A stretch of DNA of 64,000 nucleotides, from positions 1 to 64,000 of the forward strand of contig JALJCO010001117.1 of NCBI GenBank assembly GCA_023101725.1, written 5' to 3'. This DNA is from Atherinomorus stipes (Eukaryota > Chordata > Actinopteri > Atheriniformes > Atherinidae). The position numbers were made by a program, and so were the translations under genes. Below are positions 44,201 to 56,010 of the stretch, one piece after another. Below the pieces are notes generated by a model that was not told the origin of the DNA, did not search any database, and saw only the letters and a program-made list of their open reading frames with translations. Numbering within the stretch: position 1 is the stretch's first letter; every line of letters begins with the position of its first letter.

Positions 44201-45449
44201 ACTCTGGATCTGGATTTGGTTCTGTGCTGGGGGAGAACTCTGGATCTGGATCTGGTTCTGTGCTGGGGGAGAACTCTGGATCTGGTTCTGGTTCTGTGCT
44301 GGGGGAGAACTCTGGATTTGGTTCTGTGCTGGGGGAGAACTCTGGATCTGGTTCTGGTTCTGTGCTGGGGGAGAACTCTGGTTCTGGTTCTGTGCTGGGG
44401 GAGAACTCTGGATCTGGATCTGGTTCTGTGCTGGGGGAGAACTCTGGATTTGGTTCTGGTTCTGTGCTGGAGGAGAACTCTGGATCTGGTTCTGGTTCTG
44501 TGCTGGGGGAGAACTCTGGATCTGGATCTGGTTCTGTGCTGGGGGAGAACTCTGGATTTGGTTCTGTGCTGGGGGAGAACTCTGGATCTGGTTCTGGTTC
44601 TGTGCTGGGGGAGAACTCTGGATCTGGATCTGGTTCTGTGCTGGGGGAGAACTCTGGATCTGGTTCTGGTTCTGTGCTGGGGGAGAACTCTGGATTTGGT
44701 TCTGTGCTGGGGGAGAACTCTGGATCTGGTTCTGTGCTGGGGGAGAACTCTGGATCTGGTTCTGGTTCTGTGCTGGGGGAGAACTCTGGATCTGGTTCTG
44801 GTTCTGTGCTGGGGAGAACTCTGGTTCTGGTTCTGTGCTGGGGGAGAACTCTGGATCTGGTTCTGTGCTGGAGGAGAACTCTGGATCTGGTTCTGGTTCT
44901 GTGCTGGGGGAGAACTCTGGATCTGGTTCTGGTTCTGTGCTGGGGGAGAACTCTGGATCTGGTTCTGGTTCTGTGCTGGGGGAGAACTCTGGATCTGGTT
45001 CTGATTCTGTGCTGGGGGAGAACTCTGGATCTGGTTCTGGTTCTGTGCTGGGGGAGAACTCTGGATCTGGTTCTGGTTCTGTGCTGGGGGAGAACTCTGG
45101 ATCTGGATCTGGTTCTGTGCTGGGGGAGAACTCTTGATCTGGTTCTGGTTCTGTGCTGGGGGAGAACTCTGGTTCTGGTTCTGTGCTGGGGGAGAACTCT
45201 GGATCTGGTTCTGATTCTGTGCTGGGGGAGAACTCTGGATCTGGATCTGGATCTGTGCTGGGGGAGAACTCTGGATCTGGATCTGGATCTGTGCTGGGGG
45301 AGAACTCTGGTTCTGGTTCTGTGCTGGGGGAGAACTCTGGATCTGGATCTGGTTCTGTGCTGGGGGAGAACTCTGGATCTGGTTCTGGTTCTGTGCTGGG
45401 GGAGAACTCTGGATCTGGATCTGGTTCTGTGCTGGGGGAGAACTCTGGA
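41292..45449. repeat. Minisatellite, 30/36/42-bp units, higher-order organisation
   Basis: About 4.16 kb of units with a constant core GTGCTGGGGGAGAACTCT followed by two to four hexamers (GGATCT, GGTTCT, rarely GGATTT or GGAACT); roughly 110-120 units by length. Because units are multiples of 6 bp, both strands stay open for more than 1,300 codons in several frames, but codons merely follow the repeat. Rare variants recur at long spacing (CTTGATCT at 41,534, 42,711, 43,748, 45,133; CTATGCTGGGGAGAAC near 42,453 and 43,491; a GCGCTGGGGG unit near 42,419 and 43,457), giving a block of about 1,037 bp duplicated in tandem. The + strand is strongly G/T-rich. Confidence 0.95.
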
Positions 45450-46030
45450 TCCGAATTGATTGCTCAGAAAAGAATGCTGCACAAGCTGATGAAGATGATG
45501 GAGGATTCTTCCTCGTCTCCACAACACGGTATAAAAGCTTCGTTACCGTTTGGAAAATCGTGGCCACAGAAGCAGACATGCTGTCAGAGGTCATTTTTCT
45601 TTGCCAAAGATAAAAGCAGATGACGGTAAAAGGAGCCATGTTTGAATGGAACGCACTGCCCAAACACTTAGAGGAAATTATCAACATTAAAAAATTTAAA
45701 TTATCAGTGAAAAAATATGTATTCTATTCATAAATAGAATATGAATGGTTATTAGTTTGAATCTTGTGGATAAACTGCTATGAAGTGGAAGAAGAGGTGT
45801 TGTGTTTATGGGAAGAACTTTTCTTTACAAATTTCATTCTCTGTAATTTCATGTTTCTGTTTTTTTATGTTTTTATGTCTTGGCTTTTATGCACATAGTT
45901 TTTAGTAATTTAGTGGTTTTGTTTTGCTCATGCTATCTTTTGTGATTTGTTTCATTAACCTCTTGTGTGATGTATTTCATACGATGTGTCGGACCCCAGG
46001 AAGAATAGCTGCAGCAAATAAACATCAGGC
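45450..46030 (+). repeat. LINE 3' end remnant
   Basis: A short frame reads [20 protein letters not shown] and stops (about 45,641-45,732), as at the C-terminus of many fish LINE reverse transcriptases. The tail contains GGACCCCAGGAAGAATAGCT and AATAAAC, a familiar LINE 3' UTR sequence. Confidence 0.65.
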
Positions 46031-46929
46031 TGCATCAGGTTCTCTGTAGGACGAAGAGGTACAGACATTCATTCCTGCCAGCAGCATCACTCTGAAGAAC
46101 AATTGATTCATTGATTAATTAAAAATTAATTTAAAAAAAACAAAGAAAAAAATAAAGAAAACAGTGAGCTTCTTGCAATGTTGAATTTCCCTTCGGGCAT
46201 AAATAAAGTATTTTTCATTTCATTTTCATTTAATTTCATTTCATTAATTGATTCTCGTATTGTTAGTTTACATAAAAAATTTCATTCAATAAAAGCAAAA
46301 CAAGCTTTCAAACGTTCACAATGAACTCAGTCCAGCTCGAATGAAAAGGAGCAGAGAGAAGAGCATCTTATATCTGCTTCCTTCAACATTAGAACCATTT
46401 TACATCGGTTCATTTCTGAGTGTTGATCAGATGTGGAAGTAACCGATTACAAATACTCACGTTACTGTAACTGAGTAGAATTCTTAGGTACTTGTACTTT
46501 TAGAGTATTTTTTCAAAGTGTGTAATTTTACTCATACTTGAGCACAATTTACACCATGTAATCTACTTCACTACTTTTAAAATCATAAATCGTTACTGAG
46601 TGCGCCCATAATTTGCACCTCCTGGCTACAGTATATGTTATATATGTAATATTGTTAAAAAAAAAGAGAGAGAGTCGATTACCATATTGAATTTCCCTTC
46701 TGGGAAAAATAAAGTATTTTTCATTTCATTTTTATTTCTCTTCAGTTACCACAAATTTTTGTATGATTTCAGATTGCTGTGAGTCCGTAACAGTTTGTAT
46801 TTGATGCTTTTCCAGCAGGTGTGATGATGCCGTTTAAGCGTCAGACTCCTCCATTGATGCTCCTGTTGGCAGACTGTGCTTTCACCTCTGTACTAAAAAC
46901 AACAGACATATCCGTAGTTTATTTCAGGC
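46031..46929. other. No gene; repeat fragments
   Basis: Two related LINE/SINE-type tails (TTGAATTTCCCTTCGGGC at 46,180 and TTGAATTTCCCTTCTGGG at 46,685, each followed by AATAAAGTATTTTTCATTTC), and a DNA-element fragment at 46,440-46,600 (GTAACTGAGTAGAATTCTTA). Confidence 0.6.
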
Positions 46930-47430
46930 TGAATGTGTATTGGGTCCAAAGGATTCAAAGTTGGCCTAGTTTGGTTGTTGGGGAATGCTGGAACAAAACT
47001 TGGACTCTTCCCAACAAATACCTGTTAGTAAATAAAGTTAGAGGTTTCCTTTAAGCTCATCCATTGCTGTTATGTCATGTTTGGTAAGCTATAATATATG
47101 CACCTTTTGTGGTCTACATCCAGACTGTTTCTCATCTCTTCTGGACTTGTGAAGACACCAGGCATCTGTGGCAAGGTATTATTTATTCTGTACAATATTC
47201 ATGACAAATCTGATCTTTTATAAGGATGATTTATTTGGATTAACAAGCTACAAAAAAGAGCGAGCAGATCATTTCTCTTTAAGTAACCTTATTTTGTTGT
47301 TGGCTAAATTTTACATTCATAAATGTGTTGAGGACCAAACCCTGAAGTTCCTCACTTATAAAAGAAGCAAAAATCTCCACTCTAACAGCAAAGCTGTAAG
47401 AACTGTAACTCTGCTCCAAATTTAAAGTGT
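46930..47430 (+). repeat. L1/Tx1-type ORF2 C-terminal remnant
   Basis: Frames include KYLLVNKVRGFL, TVSHLFWTCEDTRHLWQ (the zinc-knuckle-like cysteine region near the L1 ORF2 end) and SNLILLLAKFYIHKC. Frameshifts and stops separate them; inactive. Confidence 0.65.
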
Positions 47431-47656
47431 TTGTTTGAGTTTGTTTTTCTCTTTAAGCTTGTCAGTATTTGTTATCCCGGTTTATGAAAACCCCCGGCCA
47501 TAATTAATGTTTTATCCTTAATCTCCCGATTAATTGAATGTTAGTATGTCTTTGTAGGCTGAAAAGAATACGGTAATAAAATTGATTACAAAAACATACA
47601 TATATTCCATTGGGGTGGGAAAAAAGTAAAAACATTCGGGACTCGATGAGAAATGT
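47431..47656. other. Short AT-rich spacer
   Basis: No feature recognised; likely the L1 3' UTR followed by the L2 insertion point near 47,670. Confidence 0.4.
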
Positions 47657-48829
47657 TTGGGGATAGAGCAGAGAATGGCCAGACCAGGCGACACCACCGT
47701 TTTCATCATCATATGGGGAGTTCTCAACTCCCCTCGCGCGGCTGGTCGCGGTGGTGGTGTTGCTGCTGTTTTCAAGGATGGTTTCAGTTGTAGGCTGTTA
47801 CCTGTGGATACCTACTCCAGTTTTGAAGTCCAGCTGATGGTGATCGACCTCTCCTGCCCTGTACTGTGCGCTACGGTGTACCGTCCTCCGAGGACCAGCA
47901 AGGACTTTCTTCAGGAATTCTCTGAATTTCTGTCTGAGTTCACCCCCAGGTTTGACAAGTTCCTGATCTGTGGCGACTTCAACGTACATGTCTGCTGTCC
48001 TACAAACCATCTGGCAAACGAGTTTAAGAGCCTCATCGACTCCTTTGGCCTCACCCAGCTGGTCACCTCTCCCACTCACGAGCGTGGACATATCCTTGAC
48101 CTAGTCCTCTCTTACGGTCTCACGGTCTCCATCAGGGACATTTCTGCTGCCACCTTATCGGATCACTTTCCTGTCATCTTTGATGTGGTGGCCCCTCCTT
48201 CCTCTATTAAGCCTGCTCTGCCGGCCCGCAAGCGGCGAGCTTTTACCCCAGCTACGGCTACCGACTTTGCTGCCGCCTTCAACACCTCGCAGCTGCTTGC
48301 TGCCAATGACTCGCCCCCCCTCTGCCCCGACGTTCTGCTCTCAACCTTCAACTCTACCTGCTCCGATATCCTGGATTGTATTGCTCCCCTTCGCTCTGTT
48401 CCATCCTCCACCAAAAAGGATCCCTGGATTAACGATCATATCCATCTGTTAAGACGGAAATGCAGACAAGCTGAACGTCGCTGGAAGAAAGATAAGTTGC
48501 ATGTTTCCCTGGGTTTGCTGAGAGAAAGTGTGACCACTTATCAGAAAGCCATGAAAGACGCTAAAGCTAAGTATCTGTCATCCGTTGTAGCAAACAGCTC
48601 ACATAATCCCAGAGTCCTATTCAGTACCATTAACTCTGTCATTAACCCCGATGTCGGTCTATCAAATACTTCTCCTGCTACTGCTGATGAATTTGCTGCT
48701 TTTTTCACTGAGAAAGTTCTGTCTGTTAGGAAAAGCATTGCTGCTAGCCCCTCTGCTGTGACTGATGTCCACACTGCTCCTGTACAGGTCTTCCAGCATT
48801 TCGAGACCGTCTCTCTTTATCACACCTGA
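47657..48829 (+). pseudogene. L2 LINE ORF, endonuclease part
   Basis: The AP-endonuclease-like domain nicks target DNA. Motifs seen: SPRAAGRGGGVAAVF, VYRPPRTSKDFLQEF, FLICGDFNVHV (catalytic GDFN), LDLVLSYGL and LSDHFPVIF (catalytic SDH). The first part of the domain, with the N and E catalytic residues, is lost by 5' truncation. A linker with WKKDKLHVSLGLLRESV leads to the RT. The frame stops at TGA 48,827-48,829. Confidence 0.85.
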
Positions 48830-50367
48830 ATGACGTTGTTAGCAGCTTGAAACCTACAGGTTGTCCATCAGACACTATTCCGGCCAGGTTGCTAAAAGAG
48901 GTTTTTGTTTCTGTTGGTCCTTATCTACTTTTCCTTTTCAATGCCTGTCTATCTCTGGGATCTGTCCCGGCTGCCTTCAAGCATGCTGTGGTCAGGCCTA
49001 TTTTGAAAAAAACACATCTCGATCCTCTCCTGATACAAAACTTTAGACCAGTCTCCCACCTTCCTTTTCTCTCAAAGCTACTAGAAAAGCTTGTTCTTAA
49101 ACAATTACAGCCTTTTCTAGACCAAAACGCCCTTCTGAGCAAGTTCCAGTCTGGTTTTAGGGCTCGCCATAGTACTGAGACGGCTCTGCTAAAAATTCAT
49201 AATGACATCACTCTATCTGTTGATGCAGGTAATCCCACCCTGCTGGTCCTCTTAGACCTCTCTGCCGCTTTTGATACGGTCGACCACGCTGTCCTTATTT
49301 CCCGCCTGGAGCACTCCGTTGGTATCCGGGGAACTGCACTCAGGTGGTTCAGAAGCTATCTGTCTGACAGAAGCTTCTCCGTTGCTGCCGGTGATTCCTC
49401 CTCCTCACAAGTCCCACTCACCCACGGGGTGCCACAAGGCTCAGTTCTCGGTCCTCTCCTTTTCCTGCTGTATCTGCTGCCCCTTGGCTCCATCATTGAT
49501 AAACACAACCTCTCCTTCCATTTCTACGCCGACGACATTCAAATCTATCTTCCACTGCACCTGACCGGAAATCACACTCCATCATACACAAAACTTTTAG
49601 ACTGTCTAAATGATGTGAAATCATGGCTTGCGCAGAATTTTTTACATCTTAATGATGCCAAGACTGATTTCATTTTGTTTGGCACTCCAACCATGCTTGG
49701 CTCCTTCTCACACGACGGCACTTCTATTCCCTCCCCTAAGTCCTACGTGAAAAGCCTTGGAGTTTTGTTGGACAGTGGCCTCAGGTTCGAAAGGCAGATC
49801 AGCGCCATAGTCAGAACCAGCTTTTTCCAACTCCGTCTCCTCTCGAAGGTCAAACCTTTCCTTAACCGGGGGGACCTGGAGACGGCTGTCCATGCCTTCA
49901 TTAGTGCCTGGCTGGACTACTGTAACGTCCTCTTTGTTGGTCTGAACCAGGCTTCCATCGCCCGCCTGCAGCTCGTCCAGAACGCTGCTGCTCGTTTTCT
50001 GGTGGGCGCGTCCAGGCGGGAACATATAACCCCCGTCCTGTCTTCCCTGCACTGGCTCCCCGTCCGCTTCCGAATTGATTTTAAATTACTCTTGTTTGTT
50101 TTTAAAGCCCTCAACGGCCTGGCCCCCCCTTATCTGGCTGACCTGCTGGTCCGCCGGGACCCCAGCAGGGCCCTTCGTTCCGCTGGCCAACTTCTTTTAG
50201 AAGTGCCGAGAACGAAGCTAAAGCAGTGGGGCGACCGCTCGTTCTCAGCTGCTGGCCCAAGATTGTGGAACTCGCTGCCCCCCGACATTCGTCTGACGAC
50301 TGAACTGGGCTCTTTTAAATCTAAGTTAAAGACATATTTTTTTAGTCTAGCTTTTAATTCTAACTAG
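48823..50367 (+). pseudogene. L2 LINE ORF, reverse transcriptase part
   Basis: The frame is open from at least 48,823 (LNDVVSSLKPTGCPSDTIP). RT blocks: [67 protein letters not shown] and the catalytic YADD at 49,525-49,536. The C-terminus has VQNAAARFLVGASRREH, SLHWLPVRFRIDFK and WNSLPPDIRL. All RT motifs are present and the frame ends naturally at 50,367. Confidence 0.9.
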
Positions 50368-50625
50368 TTTATTTATTAAAGGTTTTTACTCTCTCTTAGG
50401 TACACCCTGCACTCCCCCGAGTAGCCTGTCCTGATTCTCTGTTGGTTGTTTTCACTCTTAGCTCTTTTTTGTTCTTCACTTTTCCTAGTATTTAAGTTTG
50501 CATTTTTATGTTTTGCATTGTTGTCTCTTTTTCTGTTACCCTGCTGTAAAGCACTTTGTGTGTCCAATGGATACTGTAAAGGGCTATATAAATAAATTTG
50601 ATTTGATTTGATTTGATATGGTTCA

Positions 50626-52690
50626 TTTGAATTCAGTTAGCTACTGCAGCGTACTGGTGTTTTCCGCCATCTAAAGTTCATGTTAATGAGACTTTCTTTT
50701 AACCAATACTTGTAAATCTAGCTCAACCGATCGGTGACAGAAAGGAGCAGGTCTTACTGAAAGATCCAGAGAGGTGATCACTTCAGAAAGATGACAGCGT
50801 TGAGCTTTATTCTTTACAATATTTACACATTCAGACACACATCAATGCAAATCAGGCCAATGCTTAAAATGTAATGAAAGCAAACATTTATTACACAACT
50901 CAGCTGCAGCCTGTGTATCTTGGACTTGATCAACAAATGAAAACATCACTTCTTTCACTGTGGATTGATTCAGTAGCTGAGTGGTTAGTTTGGTGACTCC
51001 CAATGCAAGAATCATGGGTTGATTCTTATGTAACGCTTCATTGATACTTCAGTGATAATACACGAATGTCTCCAACTTTTGAAGCTAATTTGAATGCAGA
51101 TAAATATACTTTTAAAATTGATGTATTCATTAATATTGTGCTGTTACAGAAGCAAAGCTTCAACCACATGCTGCCATCTCGTGGACAGTCGGACATACAG
51201 CGATCTTAACAGCAGAAACATCCCTACAGGAGGCTGATCATCTGGATGGCACTTCCTCAATATTGTATCTTTATAAAATATTGCAGGCGTACCAAGACAC
51301 AGCAATTGCAACAATATAATGAAAAGCAGTGACTCTAGTCTTAAAACGGACTTTTTTAGCTAACTGACCACTGTGGCTATTAAAATGTCACCTCTTTCAG
51401 AACATTTAGTTCTCTTTTGTTTCTTAAAATAAATGATCAATATTAATGTTATGTTGATCTATATAGCATTACCATATCATTGTAGCAGTCTTAAGGCTTC
51501 TTTTTAAAACCCTTTACATGGTACACAAATTCAGAGCAAAGATTTAAGTTACTACTTGCCAAAATAATGTTACCATGACAGTTTTTCCTAAACTATACAA
51601 TGTGATAAAGGTGCTTGTCTATTTAGTAAATGAAAAATAAAATTCTAAACTTACTGAGATTTCTCTTCACAATATACTGCATATGCCTAATATTACTTCT
51701 GTGAAGTGGCACTTATTTAACAATTTCTATGAAAAACAAATGTTTTAATAAACAGGACAACTTCAAAAGATCTGTTGGACCAAACAGGTTTTAGTGGATA
51801 AGCAATACGGTGGAGGGCACGACGCGAGCCGTTGTAAAACCGGCTTCTCGGGGCTTATTGCTTTATTCTTTAATTCCACATTCAAGAAATATTCCATATA
51901 ATCCACCCTGGTCTAACTTTGTCTCCTTTCAGGCACTGCTGACTTCATTTCCTGCCCAAAAGCCTCCCGAGTCGTGTACTTCCCTACTGTGTACATACTA
52001 CAACTATAAATAAACTTTATTCATCATTTCTCACTTGCATTCCATGATCCTGCATGTGGGTTAAAAAGCTTCTGAAAATCATGAAAATTTCAGTGATTTT
52101 CCTACAATAATGCAGATTTTTAACGACATTTTAAATAAGTAATTTAATAAAACTTTATTTTTTCTCAAATTAATTCTGACTGAAAAAAGTTTCAACTCTT
52201 TATATTTAAGGTAAAACTTAGAGAATGGTGTGTTTTTCATTATTTGTCATTGTTATGTTATTTTTAATATGTGCAGCTTTCCTGTGAACACAGCGCTGCC
52301 ACGCCTTCATGACAAGAATCCAGTCTGACTGGATCTTTTCAGAGATGATGTGTTGCTGAAAGCTGAATCCTGCAGAGCAGTAACAGATTTCTGATCTTTG
52401 TCTCAGCACGTCATTCCTCAGAACAGAACACAAGAAAAGTAGGACTGTGGCCGACTAACAAAGGTTTGCGTTTATAAAAACATGAAAACTCATTTCACAT
52501 GTGAATAAATGTACAAACTGATTTACTTATTGTGCAATAAGGGTTTTGTCCTTCAAAGGTGCAAAGTAGCACGTCTGCGTCTAGTTAGTACGTCTGTCGT
52601 CTCCCACAATGAATATACAAAATGCATGCGTTGGCATGCAACTGTGCATGGATCATAGCCCTGAACCAGGAACTTTGATCAGAGTCCTCC
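50626..52690. other. No gene recognised
   Basis: AT-rich, mostly single-copy sequence. A short match to the 14,100 repeat (AACAGCAGAAACATCCCTA) is at 51,209. Could be an intergenic host region. Confidence 0.4.
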
Positions 52691-52710
52691 TACCTGTCTC
52701 CCTCCTTCAC

Positions 52711-52797
52711 AGGTATAAATCTGACTTGTTCCAGGAAGCAGCTCACTTGTGTATCAGTGGAGATTCTTCTTCTTGGACTCTGAACAAACTGTAAGTC
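52711..52797 (+). promoter_or_regulatory. Candidate TATA promoter with short first exon
   Basis: GGTATAAATC (about 52,710) is followed about 30 bp later by a plausible start region, and after about 50 bp by the consensus donor GTAAGTC at 52,792. The layout suits an inducible host gene. No protein or homology supports it. Confidence 0.3.
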
Positions 52798-52820
52798 TGA
52801 ACTTTCCTCTTTGTTTCTGA

Positions 52821-53391
52821 ACACTCAAAAATATCGGTACGAGACAGGAACATTTGTGTACCTGTACGTACATTTATTACAAATGTTCTCTCAAAAGTAC
52901 AATATTGGTCTTTATGAGGCCAGAAGTACCTATATACTATGAAAAAAGGGTCCAAAGTAATACAAAGTACACATTTGTACCATTCCAACCCTAAGGGTAC
53001 CTGCAGCATTGAAAAATGTGTGTAACTTGTACAATAACTATAAGTAGCAGTACTTCTAAACAGTAGTATAATTATAGTTATTACATTATTATTTTCATAA
53101 TAATCATAGTAATAATTATATGTATAATTATATATGTGTTTGGCCTAATATTTCTATAATAATTATTCATTTATTATTAGCATCTTTGATTGTTGTCATA
53201 ATCTCTATTTTATTGACTTTTATTCATCATCTTTAATTGGTTTAATTGTACTTTATTAACTCATACAGCTTGATAAGGTACAAAAATGGACCATGAAGGT
53301 ACAGAAATGTCTTTCAGAAAGGAACCCCCCCCCCCCAGCAACAAGCTTTGGACCCTTTTAAGTACAAACTGGTACCTCTGTTTCTGAGTGT
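52821..53391. mobile_element. TIR element of about 571 bp (ACACTCARAAAYA ends)
   Basis: ACACTCAAAAATATCGGTAC at the left is inverted at the right (GGTACCTCTGTTTCTGAGTGT). Inner sub-repeats GGGTCCAAAG... / ...CTTTGGACCC also pair. Non-coding; a poly-C run is at 53,325-53,337. Confidence 0.75.
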
Positions 53392-55949
53392 GTGGAACAT
53401 GTGGAGAACATCTACACTCCTGATTTCAACTCCAACTTTGATGTTTCTGCTGTTTGAAGGCAAATCTACTCAATGATCAGATCATTGATTATTTTTCTGA
53501 GGATCAAAGCGTCTGTAGCAGTAAAGTCAGAAACATCGGGTTCCTGCTGCTTCATGTGATATTATTCCTTTAACAAGAATTCAAACGTTGGATCAGAGTT
53601 TTGTTTGTTGACGAGTAAACAGGCAGGAATGTGTCTGCAGAACAACTTGAACAACGAGTTTCTCTTCACATTTACAGGAACAGGAGTCAGAGCGGTTTCT
53701 CAGGTTAAGTTCAAAGTTCCAACATTACCCTTGATTATAATCCAGAAGTCAGAGTCAGAGAAGAAGTTATAGTGCAGAACTTCACAGTTGGATCCATTTG
53801 AGTCAGGCGTGATGGAGCAGGAAACATTGAGAACCTGCAGAACTGCAGCCCTTATTCGTTAACTGGAAACCAGTGAGAAGACAAACAGGAGCCATGCGAG
53901 CTCTTCTGATGGCTCCAGAGCTTTGCTGCAGCATTTTCTACACTCAGAATGATCCAGAGCTTTTTCTTCAGACAAGTTAAACATGCATCGCTGTGCTTCA
54001 CATGAGAAGAAGTTAAAGAGCCGATGAAATCATTCTGATGTTTAAAGCAAGTTCATTTGTTGTTGTGGTTTATTTAGGACAAGAAGGTCACTTACACCAG
54101 CATGTTATTTCTATTCAAGTTTCCATGACGATAAAATTTTGAAATTTGTTTCTTGAATGGCCCCTTGAGATGAAACATCTCATTTTCGAGGGGGTCCAAA
54201 AGACAAAAATATACACAAGACATGCCAAACTGAAACAAAATGACAGTACAAAACTACATACAAACAATACAATATAGATGATATAGCACCTCGCTTGCAC
54301 ACCACACCACAATTACGTTATATGTCGAAATGGAATAAAATAGATAATAACAAAGATAATAACAACAACCACATTATTATAAATATTATAATAGTAACAT
54401 ATAGTTAAAGTAATATAGTATATACATATACAAAAATGTATTTGAAACAAAGGCATGGTGATCAAAGATAAGAAAATAAAGATTAAAACTGCTGAAAAGA
54501 ATTAATAGATCTTAAACAGAGTGGGAGACGATTGCAGTCATGAGGGGCTTTGGATCGGAAATACAACTGAAAACATGAATAAATGGATAAATGGGGGAAA
54601 TTAAACATGTTCTCTTTACTGACAGAAATATTGATCTTTTTAAGACAAAACACTAAATGTTTTGTTTTTAAAATGTTTTGAATAAAATAAAGTAGAATAA
54701 TTTCTTATAATATGAAGAATAATTTTCTATCAAACTTAACGTGATGTTGCATTTATGGAAGCCAACCACAACACACATTTAAAGTCGTTGCTATTAAAAT
54801 CAAACCGATGATTGTCTCTGAAAATCCAATAGACTAGATTTTTAAACTTTTGTGACTTTTGTTTTTAACAGTGAAAGACCTGGATGTGACAAAATTCACT
54901 TACGTGCCAGGATGTTTGCGCCTGCCCATATTGTGCTGCAGCTCTAATGGAGAGGAAGTGGAATGATACAGGTAAACGTGGATGTTTGAGGAGACAAAGA
55001 ATTGCTGTGTTCTGCTGGGAACGGATGCAAGTCCAGTACAAAGCAGCATCATATGTTTGAGCCAGAAGTTTCCCAGAATTATTTCTCTTACTTACAACCT
55101 GAATTCTGTTAATAGCTTTTAACGGGATTCCGGTTGTGAGTTATAATAACATTATTGCAATTATATTTTAATAGAAGCCTGATCAATAATCCCTCTGCAA
55201 CCCTAAATTGGATGATGCAAGTGGAAATAAAGGATGGAACTGTAGTTCTGGTTGCAGTTTTTGCCTCAGGAAATCCATTTTGTTTGATATTAGTAATGGG
55301 TTAACAAGGGGTTAGTGGGGTGTACACGTTCAGGTAACGACAGATAAATAAAAAGGAATAAAATGCACGGTTCCATACTACTTCTCTGTTTCTTTCCTCA
55401 CAACGTAGCTGAAGGAATAAGCGGAAAGAAAGCTGTCACTAGACAGCTGTGGAGTCTGCAGTTACTAGGCAACGAGAGTGGAGCACTATGGGTAATTCTC
55501 GTCTGCTAGGATGTCCCATTTTAGCAGCTACCATTTCAGGAAGCTGCTTCGGAGTGTGCAGACTACATAGCACATTCCGAAGCCTACGTAGTCTGTGCAC
55601 TTCTGCAGTCTACACACTTCAGCATGAGACACACCTATTGTTTCTCCACTGCATCTCAGTCACATCTTTAAAGACAGAGCTTATCCAATTAGTCAATTAA
55701 TCGATCAATTACAGAGGTAGATTAACCGGTTATTAAAAATAATGGCTAGCTGCAGCTCTAAGCAGAACTACAAAAAAGTATTTGAATTTGCTGATAATAT
55801 TTTCACTTTATTGATTTGATATCAGCTTGATACCAAATCTTGTAGCATCATTCCTATTTTATAAGTTTTTTTATAAGCTTTGATAAAATCTGTTTAGGTT
55901 CAGTCATGCTTCTTTAATACATGATGTGACTTTCTGACACTGATTCATT
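53392..55949. other. No gene recognised; LINE tail fragment
   Basis: AT-rich. At 54,130-54,205, CCCCTTGAGATGAAACATCT and CTCATTTTCGAGGGGGTCC form a typical reversed LINE 3' tail. Near 55,700-55,760 there is a hAT-like fragment (TTAACCGGTTATTAAAAATA). An imperfect palindrome with GTGCAGACTACATAG lies near 55,556-55,620. Confidence 0.45.
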
Positions 55950-55967
55950 ATGTTTCTCACAGCAGAG

Positions 55968-56010
55968 ATGGAGACATCTGAAAAACAGCAGATGAAGGAA
56001 GATTCAGCAG
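55968..56010 (+). CDS. Candidate first coding exon (METSEKQQMKEDSA)
   Basis: After an acceptor-like TTTCTCACAG, ATG at 55,968 opens 14 codons and one base, followed by donor GTAGGA at 56,011. It leaves phase 1, as the NLR CARD exons require. The short charged N-terminus resembles leaders of spliced fish immune genes, but no downstream exon was found in the window. Low confidence. Confidence 0.25.

Larger units (their letters stand above)
47657..50625 (+). mobile_element. L2-clade LINE, 5'-truncated, one frameshift
   Basis: It contains the AP-endonuclease (from about 47,690) and complete RT, then a 3' tail ending in a GCTATATAAATAAATTTG-type L2 end with (ATTTG)n at about 50,597-50,617. The endonuclease start is missing. 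A single shift near 48,800-48,823 separates two long frames. It is the best-preserved LINE in the window. Confidence 0.9.

Noticed and set aside
41292..45449. CRISPR-like array
   Set aside because: Repeats are contiguous with no unique spacers, and the genome is vertebrate.
41184..45687. Giant ORFs of 1,317 and 1,467 codons and several overlapping ones
   Set aside because: They follow a tandem repeat with unit length divisible by six; frames are open on both strands, switch peptide at G-run slips, and the minus one starts in a LINE tail.
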